Part shown: piece after piece, positions 18,135 to 24,877 of the stretch
How the letters are laid out: every line of letters starts with the position of its first letter
Numbering within the stretch: position 1 is the stretch's first letter
NCBI RefSeq assembly: GCF_900168205.1
Contig: NZ_FUZE01000015.1
Location: forward strand, 1 to 64,000
Source of the DNA: Chryseobacterium balustinum
GTDB taxonomy: Bacteria > Bacteroidota > Bacteroidia > Flavobacteriales > Weeksellaceae
DNA length: 64,000 nt
Direction of reading: 5' to 3'
Made by a program: the position numbers and the translations under genes
The notes under the pieces: generated by a model
The model's database searches: none
Seen by the model: only the letters and a program-made list of their open reading frames with translations
What the model was told of the DNA's origin: nothing

Positions 18135-18524
18135 TTAATGAGTAATTTTTTTTAAAGGGATTTTTTTTATCTCACTTTGTTCCAAGCTATCATAAAAATA
18201 GATACTATCGTCTTCTATTTTTATTAAATCAATTATCTGGTACATTTCTGATATTATGAGAAGCTCTAAACTGGAAGTATTTATTTTAGTCAAATAAAAT
18301 CCAGAGTTGAACCATTTTCTTTTAAAACAAGGAACATAAATAAATCCATTTTCATATAATAAAGGACCTCCGAATACTTCTTTCTTTATTATATTTCCAC
18401 CAATAGATAATTTTCCGACTTCTGGACAGCCTTGGCATATTTCATACATGCTTATATATGAAATCTCCATTTTATTTGGAAGGATCATATTGATATTATA
18501 GTTTAAGGGATTATCTGTTTTCAT
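18135..18524 (-). CDS. probable immunity protein of Rhs tip B (129 aa)
   Basis: The ATG overlaps the Rhs stop codon as TAATG at 18524, the tight coupling expected of a toxin-immunity pair. The protein has no signal peptide in the first residues (MKTDNPLNYNINMILPNKME) and shows a beta-rich pattern with YICQGCPEV-like Cys residues and a hydrophobic LELLIISEMYQIIDLIKIED segment. I recognise no family. Immunity proteins in Bacteroidota Rhs loci are highly diverse, so the call rests on context. Confidence 0.5.
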   Translation of the reverse strand: MKTDNPLNYNINMILPNKMEISYISMYEICQGCPEVGKLSIGGNIIKKEVFGGPLLYENGFIYVPCFKRKWFNSGFYLTKINTSSLELLIISEMYQIIDLIKIEDDSIYFYDSLEQSEIKKIPLKKITH

Positions 18525-19474
18525 TATCTTGGTATCGTTTTCGTCGCTTTATTTATAACACTATTTGAATTAGTTATAAATTGTAAAGAGCCTCCTGTGT
18601 AAAAACCTCCTGCTTGTGGCCCAATTATTCCTACTTTAATTGGAGTTCCTTTAGGAATTATTCCACTTGTATATTGCGTGAGCGGATTCCATTCAGGTTT
18701 TATAGCTGCAGCTGTTCTATTTGCGAATTCACTTGTTCCAATGCGTAAACCCCAAAATTGTGTTCTACCATCTGTAGCTATATTTCCGAACCTTTGAGTA
18801 GGAATATTAATAGGAGCATTCATATTAACTCCACCAAATAAAAATCCGTCAGATGTTGTTGCTATTTTTGCTAATACTCCTAAAGCTTTTGAAGTACCTA
18901 TTTCCATTGCCGCACCTTGTAAACCATATAGTCCTGCAACAGCCAATTGTCCTGAGGGATTTCCCATTGCAACTTCTGGAGAATTAGAGGCTGGGGTTTC
19001 TCTTACAGTTGGAGCGTTCGGATCTCCGAAAGCCATATAACTCATCGCTGGTCCAGCATCTCCTGCGTGGATTAAAGGGTCTAAATTATTCATTATCCCA
19101 AATCCTCCAAGCAAAGAATTATTGGTATAAGAACCATCCGAGTGTAATGCTGTTGTAGAGTCGCTTTCTGTTGTATATGTTCCGGAAGTTCCTAAATAGG
19201 TTTCGTTTGCTCCAGCTGTTGCTTGACTTGTAGCATTCTCATTCCAATAAACACTATTAGATTCTGTGTTATAAACCCAGTCTTCTAATAATCCTGTTGG
19301 ATCGGTTGCATTAATTGGATTATTAAAACTATAACGATAGGGTGTCATTTCTGGATGCTTTTCCGCTAGTGGATCTACGACACCCCATCTTCCAATATCC
19401 GGCATATACATTCTTGCGCCATAATCATACATCCCCGTCTCTTGCAACTCCTTGCCGTTGTACTTATAGTTCTA
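18524..19474 (-). pseudogene. orphan Rhs C-terminal tip B with unidentified toxin domain
   Basis: The segment begins in the Rhs core signature, [40 protein letters not shown] and [14 protein letters not shown], and then enters a variable tip of about 240 residues. A TAG lies immediately upstream of the core, so the large YD-repeat shell is missing. The last 90 residues ([47 protein letters not shown]) look like a compact toxin domain whose family I cannot name. A start codon at 19447 exists but a free tip cannot be delivered; such displaced tips can recombine into a complete Rhs gene. Confidence 0.75.
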
Positions 19475-19640
19475 CAACTCCGCTCAACTTTTTGGGATTT
19501 GCCTACTCAGCTTTTTCTTGCGCGAGGCTTTTCACTGTGAACGTCTGCTCTTGCTCGATTTCCCAAAGATAATTTTTTTCTTTCAATTGAAAAAATAAAA
19601 CAAGTTCCGCAGTTTTTTCCCTTTTTGCAAAAAAAAGAAG

Positions 19641-19823
19641 GTCTTTGATGCCCAAAACTTGGTTTCTTTGGATTATCTCGTAGGTTCTACAGATGTCCTT
19701 TTGGAAAAAAGTATTGTTGCTAAAATCCTCGACATCCAAAAACTAAAAGAGAACGACAGGCAACACGTCTTCGCTCTCCTTGATGCTTTCCTCAAAAAAA
19801 CTAAATTGCAAAGCATTATGTAA
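19641..19823 (+). pseudogene. C-terminal fragment of an XRE-family regulator
   Basis: The plus strand reads VSLDYLVGSTDVLLEKSIV, then ILDIQKLKENDRQHVFALLD and AFLKKTKLQSIM, stop at 19821-19823. This is the characteristic tail of flavobacterial HTH_3 regulators (SLDYLVGST followed by a KILEIQKL helix). The DNA-binding N-terminus is absent; upstream sequence is unrelated. The fragment lies between the two Rhs tips on the opposite strand, evidence of repeated rearrangement. Confidence 0.7.
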
Positions 19824-19837
19824 AACAACAAAGCCAC

Positions 19838-20230
19838 TCAATGAGTGGCTTTGTTTATTAATCTTTCCCTTAATAACTGTGTAATTAAAAAAGCGACAAC
19901 AGCAACTATAAAAATATTTCTCTGCCGCTCATATATAATAGCCCAATATATAAAAGGCAAACATATTATTGCCCATTCTAATAATAGTTTCAATTTAAGA
20001 TTACTCTGATTAGGTATTATTATGATTAAATCAAAAATAATAAGCGCCAATATAAAGCCTATCCAAAAAAGTACACCATATAAAAGAAGAAAAAATACAG
20101 CCCCAAATATTGATTGTAGAAAGGTTCTTGTAATGCTATCATCAATAAAAAAATTATAAATAATAGAATATAGCAAAACACATATAAAAACCCCTAATAT
20201 ATTTATCCAATTTGTTTTTAATATTTTCAT
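19838..20230 (-). CDS. multi-pass membrane protein, probable immunity for Rhs tip A (130 aa)
   Basis: The protein is mostly hydrophobic, with about four membrane helices (WINILGVFICVLLYSIIYNF; FGAVFFLLLYGVLFWIGFIL; LIIFDLIIII; NIFIVAVVAFLITQLL) and short charged loops. It starts 16 bp after the Rhs tip A stop codon on the same strand. A membrane-located immunity protein suggests that the cognate toxin acts at or across the inner membrane, for example as a pore former, but this is inference from position only. No family is recognised. Confidence 0.5.
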   Translation of the reverse strand: MKILKTNWINILGVFICVLLYSIIYNFFIDDSITRTFLQSIFGAVFFLLLYGVLFWIGFILALIIFDLIIIIPNQSNLKLKLLLEWAIICLPFIYWAIIYERQRNIFIVAVVAFLITQLLRERLINKATH

Positions 20231-20246
20231 TGTATTTTCTAATTAT

Positions 20247-21197
20247 TTATCTTACCATTTCAAAAGCCGTAGTCCCAGGTTCTGGAATTGGAATTCGTTC
20301 AACAGCTGGTTGTGATTCAAACATTTTATTCCAATCTCCTACAGAATAAGTTTTATTTCCTGCTTGAACACCTGTAAATACACCATTTTCATCCATTGTA
20401 ACAGTAAAATTATTACTCATCATTGCATTATTGTTTCCTTCTCCAAATAAATGAGTGAAAGGAGTTCCAACGGCTGTACTTACACCTATCATTAATTGAT
20501 TTCCACCCGTATCCCCAATCATTGTTTCTGATGAAGGAAAACCATCTCCAGTTTGAGTTACGCTTACCCCCAAAGTTCCAGCTGCTTTATTCTCTGTTAA
20601 ACTAAAGTTAGTTTTCACATCAATATCAGGAGAACCTGCTACTAAAGGATTATGTCCTGCCATTGTAGCAGTCCAAGAGGTTGTGGTACTTCCATCTTTG
20701 TTGGTACTATATACAGCATTTGAAATCGTTCCTCGGTCATCTGGTGCAGTAGCAGTTCCTAAATAAGGATGAGAAGAAGGGCTTGAACTTGCACCATAGT
20801 TAGTATAAGTGTGATTATCAGTATTCATTACATAACTATGAGATAGTCTGGATGTTACCGAAGAAGAAGTAGAAAACCCTCTATTATCCCCTGCAAAACC
20901 ACCACCAAAGCTAGCAAACGGAGCAAAAGAGCGTGTAGTGACAGGATATGGCCACATCCCATCCGGATCAATAAATCTTATCGGATTATCTAATGCATAT
21001 GTATATGGTGACCATCTTCTACCTATTTCCGCCAGCGGATCCACAACACCCCATCTACCAATATCGGGCATATACATTCTTGCTCCGTAATCATACATTC
21101 CCGTCTCTTGGAGTTCTTTGCCGTTGTACTTATAGTTACTATAACTTCCTAGGTTACCCTTATTACCTCCAATATGGTTTAATCCAAATGGATAATA
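20247..21197 (-). pseudogene. orphan Rhs C-terminal tip A with unidentified toxin domain
   Basis: From about 21197 the frame reads [33 protein letters not shown], then [19 protein letters not shown] and [15 protein letters not shown], the full end of an Rhs core. A TGA lies just upstream where NDYYPFG would be expected, so a small deletion broke the link to any shell gene. The variable tip (about 200 residues) is rich in Ser, Thr and Gly and contains [20 protein letters not shown], and ends in [12 protein letters not shown] recognise no toxin family. The core segment is nearly identical to that of tip B, which permits recombination. Confidence 0.75.
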
Positions 21198-21242
21198 TCA
21201 TTGGTATCTAATATCTCAAGATTGTTATCGCTATTTTGGCCT

Positions 21243-21509
21243 TTAAGGAAATAGTTTATATATGTCGTTTCTTTTTACGAATCGGGCTAATTCTATAGTA
21301 TTTTCAGCTTTATAAAATCCCAATCTATAATCTCCTAATCTAAATCGATACGCTGTAGAATAACCTTTTAATTTTTTGACATTGTGGATTTCATCAATAT
21401 TTTCAGCAATTTCAATCTCCATTATAAACTCTCTGATTTTATTTTTCAATTTTATATCATTCAGTTTTTTAATGTCTGTCAGAAAACTTCTTAAAAAAAT
21501 AACTTCCAT
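21243..21509 (-). CDS. RelE/ParE-family toxin (88 aa)
   Basis: The protein has the RelE/HigB-like pattern: MEVIFLRSFLTDIKKLNDIK, a KKLKGYSTAYRFRLGDYRLG core with the basic residues of the mRNA-cleavage site, and a C-terminal ARFVKRNDIYKLFP. Such toxins cleave mRNA on the ribosome or inhibit gyrase. Its ATG overlaps the antitoxin stop as TAATG, so the two are translationally coupled. Length is normal for the family. Confidence 0.85.
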   Translation of the reverse strand: MEVIFLRSFLTDIKKLNDIKLKNKIREFIMEIEIAENIDEIHNVKKLKGYSTAYRFRLGDYRLGFYKAENTIELARFVKRNDIYKLFP

Positions 21510-21757
21510 TAGTTTAAAGCGTTCATTATTTCGTCACGACTTACTACTTCTTTTCTGTCTGCTTGTTGCATAAGCAATAGTAATCCTAAATCTTCTTTAT
21601 CTTCTTGGGACAATGATTTTAACCGCTCTTTCTCTTGGTATTCCACGTAAAATGAAACCGCTTTTTCCATAACAGATTTTACACTTATATCTTCAAAAAC
21701 AGATAGAATTTTTAGCTTTGTAAGAAGGCTTTCTTCAATATCAATATTTTTACGCAT
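21509..21757 (-). CDS. antitoxin of the RelE-type pair (82 aa)
   Basis: ATG 21757 (MRKNIDIEESLLTKLKILSV) is preferred over an in-frame TTG at 21775. The first 40 residues look like a ribbon-helix-helix DNA-binding domain (IEESLLTKLKILSVFEDISV), followed by an acidic, helical toxin-binding tail that ends in RDEIMNALN. It should neutralise the downstream toxin and repress the shared promoter, which has a palindrome (see 21773-21799). Confidence 0.8.
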   Translation of the reverse strand: MRKNIDIEESLLTKLKILSVFEDISVKSVMEKAVSFYVEYQEKERLKSLSQEDKEDLGLLLLMQQADRKEVVSRDEIMNALN

Positions 21758-21772
21758 TTTTAAAAATTTATA

Positions 21773-21799
21773 CAAATATACAAAATATACATTATGTAT
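21773..21799 (-). promoter_or_regulatory. toxin-antitoxin promoter and palindromic operator
   Basis: On the minus strand TATATTTG (21780-21773) matches the Bacteroidota -7 box and lies 15 bp before the antitoxin start. Just upstream is the 13-bp palindrome ATACATTATGTAT (21787-21799), a likely binding site for the ribbon-helix-helix antitoxin. Confidence 0.6.
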
Positions 21800-21811
21800 A
21801 GATTGTGTCTG

Positions 21812-22417
21812 TTATTTCCTTACTCCCATCTTTTTTATTTCATCATCCGAATGATTGTCTAGAATTTTGGAGTAACGGTAAAATGTTGCTCTTGTTAATC
21901 CAAAGGGTTTATAAATTTCTTCAGGTCGTTTTGTTAAATCTTTGTAAACCGAACGAAGAATGAGTAGCTTGGAAATTGTTTCCTCTGTATAACCTTTTGG
22001 TCTCCCTCCTAGCCTGCCCCTTGCTCTTGCAGATTGTAAACCAGCATTCGTTCTTTCTCTTATCAATTCTCTTTCATATTCTGCCAAAGAAGCCATAAGG
22101 TTTAGAAAAAGTCTGCCATTCATTGTTGATGTGTCTACTCCATCTGTTATCCCTTTTATAATGATGCCTTTTTCATTTAAGCTTAAAACCATATCTATAA
22201 TATGTTTCAGACTTCTTCCCAATCTATCCAATCGCCAAACATAAAGTTCGTCACCTTCTCTGAAGTGCTCTAACATTTTATCTAGTTCAGGACGATTTTT
22301 TGTAGAGCCTGAAATTTTCTCTTGATAAATTTTCTCACACCCTGCTTTTTCTAAAGCTTCAATTTGCAAATCTAGATTTTGATCTTTAGTTGAAACTCTT
22401 GCATATCCTATTTTCAT
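21812..22417 (-). CDS. serine recombinase, resolvase/invertase type (201 aa)
   Basis: The N-terminal resolvase domain has the start MKIGYARVSTKDQNLDLQI with catalytic Ser9, the LDRLGRSLKHI Arg motif, and the E helix near MASLAEYERELIRERTNAGL. A RGRLGGRPKG linker leads to a C-terminal helix-turn-helix. At about 200 residues it belongs to the small Tn3-resolvase/Hin class, not to the large serine integrases, so it more likely resolves or inverts short DNA segments. It stands alone, next to the toxin-antitoxin pair. No paired recombination sites were identified with certainty. Confidence 0.9.
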   Translation of the reverse strand: MKIGYARVSTKDQNLDLQIEALEKAGCEKIYQEKISGSTKNRPELDKMLEHFREGDELYVWRLDRLGRSLKHIIDMVLSLNEKGIIIKGITDGVDTSTMNGRLFLNLMASLAEYERELIRERTNAGLQSARARGRLGGRPKGYTEETISKLLILRSVYKDLTKRPEEIYKPFGLTRATFYRYSKILDNHSDDEIKKMGVRK

Positions 22418-22584
22418 AATTTTGTTACATTAAACTCATTCATGGTAAATTTATAAAACATTGTTTTATGATACGAGAATTTGAGAAAATATTTTGAAAA
22501 AATAAGGTGCGAATCTCCACATCTTATAAAATCTCACAATACCACCGTTTTTATGTAAAAATAATATGACTCGTTGAAATAAAA

Positions 22585-22612
22585 AGATCAGGTAAGAAGT
22601 CTTACCTGATCT
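22585..22612 (-). terminator. 12-bp hairpin terminator
   Basis: AGATCAGGTAAG (22585-22596) and CTTACCTGATCT (22601-22612) form a perfect 12-bp stem with a 4-nt loop. Read on the minus strand it is followed by a T-rich run. It lies directly after the 44-codon gene and supports that gene being real. Confidence 0.8.
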
Positions 22613-22624
22613 AAAATTAGACGG

Positions 22625-22759
22625 TTAATTCTCCGCCTCGATTCCCATTTTAAATGATTCATATTCGATGAATCCCTTAAATTTTCTCTTTGCGAGAATT
22701 CCAACTGTGAACAGGACAAATAATCCTATCACTACTACGATACTAAATGTACTAATCAT
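22625..22759 (-). CDS. small single-pass membrane protein (44 aa)
   Basis: ATG 22759 to TAA 22625-22627 encodes MISTFSIVVVIGLFVLFTVG, one membrane helix, then a basic stretch (ILAKRKFKGF) and an acidic tail ending in GIEAEN. The positive residues after the helix predict the C-terminus in the cytoplasm. A strong terminator follows 12 bp after the stop codon, so a short monocistronic transcript is likely. I do not recognise the family. Proteins of this size often regulate a membrane partner or act as small toxins. Confidence 0.55.
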   Translation of the reverse strand: MISTFSIVVVIGLFVLFTVGILAKRKFKGFIEYESFKMGIEAEN

Positions 22760-23396
22760 ATATAAAAAATTAATTTATTTTTCTTTATTATAAATGTTCA
22801 GGTTTACTCAAAAAAGTAATTCTTCGTATGTTTTTTTGTATACTATACAAAGGTAACATCACATTTATCCTTTTGCCGTTTTGCTTAATTTATCACTCAC
22901 CCCTTTTAAATGACATTTGAAGTAAAGATAAATTTTGCTCAACTCTTCTTTTCTGCAAGTTTATGACTTGTCTTTATAATCGTTTGTTACACTAAAAAAG
23001 TTAGATCTATATTTTCAAATATAATATCCCTTAATACACTTTGCCGTTTTGCTTAACTTCCTCCGGTACAAATAGAGAAAAACATTTAATTTCTTGAAAG
23101 GAGACATTTTCCAACTTTCCGAAAACCTGTAATTACGGTCTTGCAAGTATATTGATTGAGTGACATTATAATTGTGACGCAACTTTTTGTTTAAATTGCT
23201 GGCAATTTTTCATCGCGGTTTTCTGCATATTTTTTAAAGAAGATTTTATGCAGCCACGGTGTTTCACTCATACATCATTAGACGAAAGTCGAAGTTATCC
23301 GATAGACAAAAGTAGGATCAGAAAAATAGAGGTTGAAGAGGATTTAAGTAGAAAAAAAATTAGTCATCCCGGAGTGCTCTCTCTAAAAATCCCGCA
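22760..23396. other. long intergenic region with a 17-bp direct repeat
   Basis: About 640 bp separate the membrane microprotein from the next possible ORF. TTTGCCGTTTTGCTTAA occurs at 22872-22888 and again at 23040-23056, 168 bp apart on the same strand. A 62-codon frame at 23248-23436 has unusual composition and no recognisable features, and I do not call it. The region lies between the recombinase and the defence island, so the repeats could be recombination or regulatory sites. Confidence 0.4.
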
Positions 23397-23519
23397 ATGT
23401 CTTGGTTTGACAACGGGGAGCTGCATATATTATTAAAGAAAAGAGAGAGGAACGAAATCCCAAAGCAAATTGCTGAATACATAAGAAGTGGGCGCAGGAC
23501 GGAAGTGTCGGGAGGGTAA
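23397..23519 (+). CDS. possible small protein (40 aa), weak
   Basis: An ATG at 23397 opens a 40-codon frame (MSWFDNGELHILLKKRERNE, then IPKQIAEYIRSGRRTEVSGG). It is charged, with no signal peptide. The helical middle looks protein-like, but there is no promoter or partner to support it, and it may be the relic of a longer gene. From 23520 to the next gene at 23838 nothing else is seen except the promoter at 23811. Confidence 0.25.
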   Translation: MSWFDNGELHILLKKRERNEIPKQIAEYIRSGRRTEVSGG

Positions 23520-23810
23520 AATGCATAAATAAGCCCATTTGCATAGAAATAACAGCATAAAATTTTATTTTTTCAGGATTTTTTGGCTTTTTAGGGTTCT
23601 TTCCCTTTATCTGTCATTCTTATTAAAGATTTGAAATATTTAAGATTACTTAAATGCAGTTATAAAAACTTGTCATTTCCATATGTCACCTACCCAAACT
23701 AAAACTTCAGTATTTTCTATCTTTTATCTCTATTATTAGAAATTAGAATTATTTATAGCACAAATTACTCAAATTACGTTATCCCACATATTTATTCCAT
23801 TAATCTTAGC

Positions 23811-23818
23811 TACTTTTG
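23811..23818 (+). promoter_or_regulatory. -7 box of the first WYL regulator gene
   Basis: TACTTTTG matches TAnnTTTG and lies 19 bp before the ATG of the WYL gene. The TGCA-N7-TGCA operator seen at four promoters downstream is absent here, so this gene is probably not controlled by that site. Confidence 0.5.
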
Positions 23819-23837
23819 TTTTTCACATTTAAATGAA

Positions 23838-24827
23838 ATGGCCCAAAATAAAAACGCACAGATTAGATATAAAGCACTTGATACATGTTTTTCAAATGCG
23901 TACAAGTTATTCTACATCGATGACCTAATAGAGTTTTGTTCAGAAGTCCTTACTGCACATTACATTAAGGATACTACTGTTTCAAGAAGACAGATCTTCA
24001 TAGATATCGATTTTATGAAAAGTGAAGCAGGATTTAATGCTCCTATAGAAAATTATAAAAAAGGTAGGAAAGTTCATTACCAATACTCAGATCCTGAGTT
24101 TTCAATTTTAAAAAGTCCTCTAAATCCCTCAGAATTAAGTTCACTCAATGAAGCGCTGGAAACATTATCGAGAATAAACAATCTTCCCGGCTTTGATTGG
24201 GTAAATACTATGCAGGCGAAACTTAATTCTGGTATTCATCAATCTCAGAGTCAAAGACAAATCATCAGTTTTGAAGATAATGAATTTTTAAAAGGTATAG
24301 AATTGCTTAATCCACTATATCATCATATTGCAAACTCGCAAGTTATAGACGTAATATACCGCGGATTCGCTTCTGACAAAGAAAGCACTTTCTGCATCTC
24401 GCCTTACTATTTGAAACAATATAACAACCGTTGGTTTTTATTTGGTTACAATCACGAGTTCGAAAAAATTCAAAATTTAGCTTTAGATCGCATTGTCAAG
24501 ATTCAAGTAACGAAACTAAAATTTAAAAATTGTGAAATTGATTTCAAAGAATATTTCGAAGATATCATCGGAGTAAGTAATGATGAATTAAAAGAAGCTG
24601 TGAATATAAAAATTGAGCTTTCACAAAATATTATTCCTTACATCAGTTCAAAACCACTTCACGGATCGCAAAAAATCAAAGATAATATACTTCATCTTCA
24701 GGTTAAATTAAATTATGAACTTGAGGCTTTAATTCTTTCTTACGGCGAAAATATGTGTGTGCTGGAGCCACCAGAGCTTGCTCATAAGATAAAAGAAAGA
24801 ATTGCGAAAATAAAATCAATATATTAG
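23838..24827 (+). CDS. WYL-domain transcriptional regulator WYL1 (329 aa)
   Basis: The N-terminal region of about 100 residues (RYKALDTCFSNAYKLFYIDD, then a DTTVSRRQIFIDIDFMKSE winged-helix segment) binds DNA. Residues 165-240 form a WYL domain (VIDVIYRGFASDKES, CISPYYLKQYNNRWFLFGYN, IQNLALDRIVKIQV), and a WCX-like C-terminal domain follows. WYL proteins of the BrxR/CapW type repress defence operons and release DNA on binding a ligand, possibly nucleic acid or nucleotide. The stop codon abuts the operator at 24828 and the druH gene follows. It is the best candidate for the regulator that binds TGCA-N7-TGCA. Confidence 0.85.
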   Translation: MAQNKNAQIRYKALDTCFSNAYKLFYIDDLIEFCSEVLTAHYIKDTTVSRRQIFIDIDFMKSEAGFNAPIENYKKGRKVHYQYSDPEFSILKSPLNPSELSSLNEALETLSRINNLPGFDWVNTMQAKLNSGIHQSQSQRQIISFEDNEFLKGIELLNPLYHHIANSQVIDVIYRGFASDKESTFCISPYYLKQYNNRWFLFGYNHEFEKIQNLALDRIVKIQVTKLKFKNCEIDFKEYFEDIIGVSNDELKEAVNIKIELSQNIIPYISSKPLHGSQKIKDNILHLQVKLNYELEALILSYGENMCVLEPPELAHKIKERIAKIKSIY

Positions 24828-24861
24828 TGCAGCTGGACTGCATAGATGGTATTTAAATTTG
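24828..24861 (+). promoter_or_regulatory. operator-promoter of the Druantia-like operon (TGCA-N7-TGCA type)
   Basis: TGCA at 24828-24831 and at 24839-24842 flank a 7-bp spacer, then 14 bp lead to ATTTG at 24857-24861, the end of a TAAATTTG -7 box. The right arm reads TGCATAG, the same as at 33837. The first TGCA begins one base after the WYL1 stop. Three more promoters in the island have exactly this spacing. Confidence 0.75.
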
Positions 24862-24877
24862 AAAAAAAATTACTTCG

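Noticed and set aside
19503..19739. 78-codon minus-strand frame between the Rhs tips
   Set aside because: It starts with TTG and is antisense to the XRE fragment at 19641-19823, which has recognisable protein sequence on the plus strand.
21812..22417. Serine recombinase as the integrase of the whole mobile region
   Set aside because: At 201 residues it is of the resolvase/invertase class and lacks the long C-terminal domain of large serine integrases.
23248..23436. 62-codon plus-strand frame near the left edge of the island
   Set aside because: The composition is not typical, no domain or promoter is visible, and it overlaps the other weak frame at 23397, so neither can be asserted with confidence.
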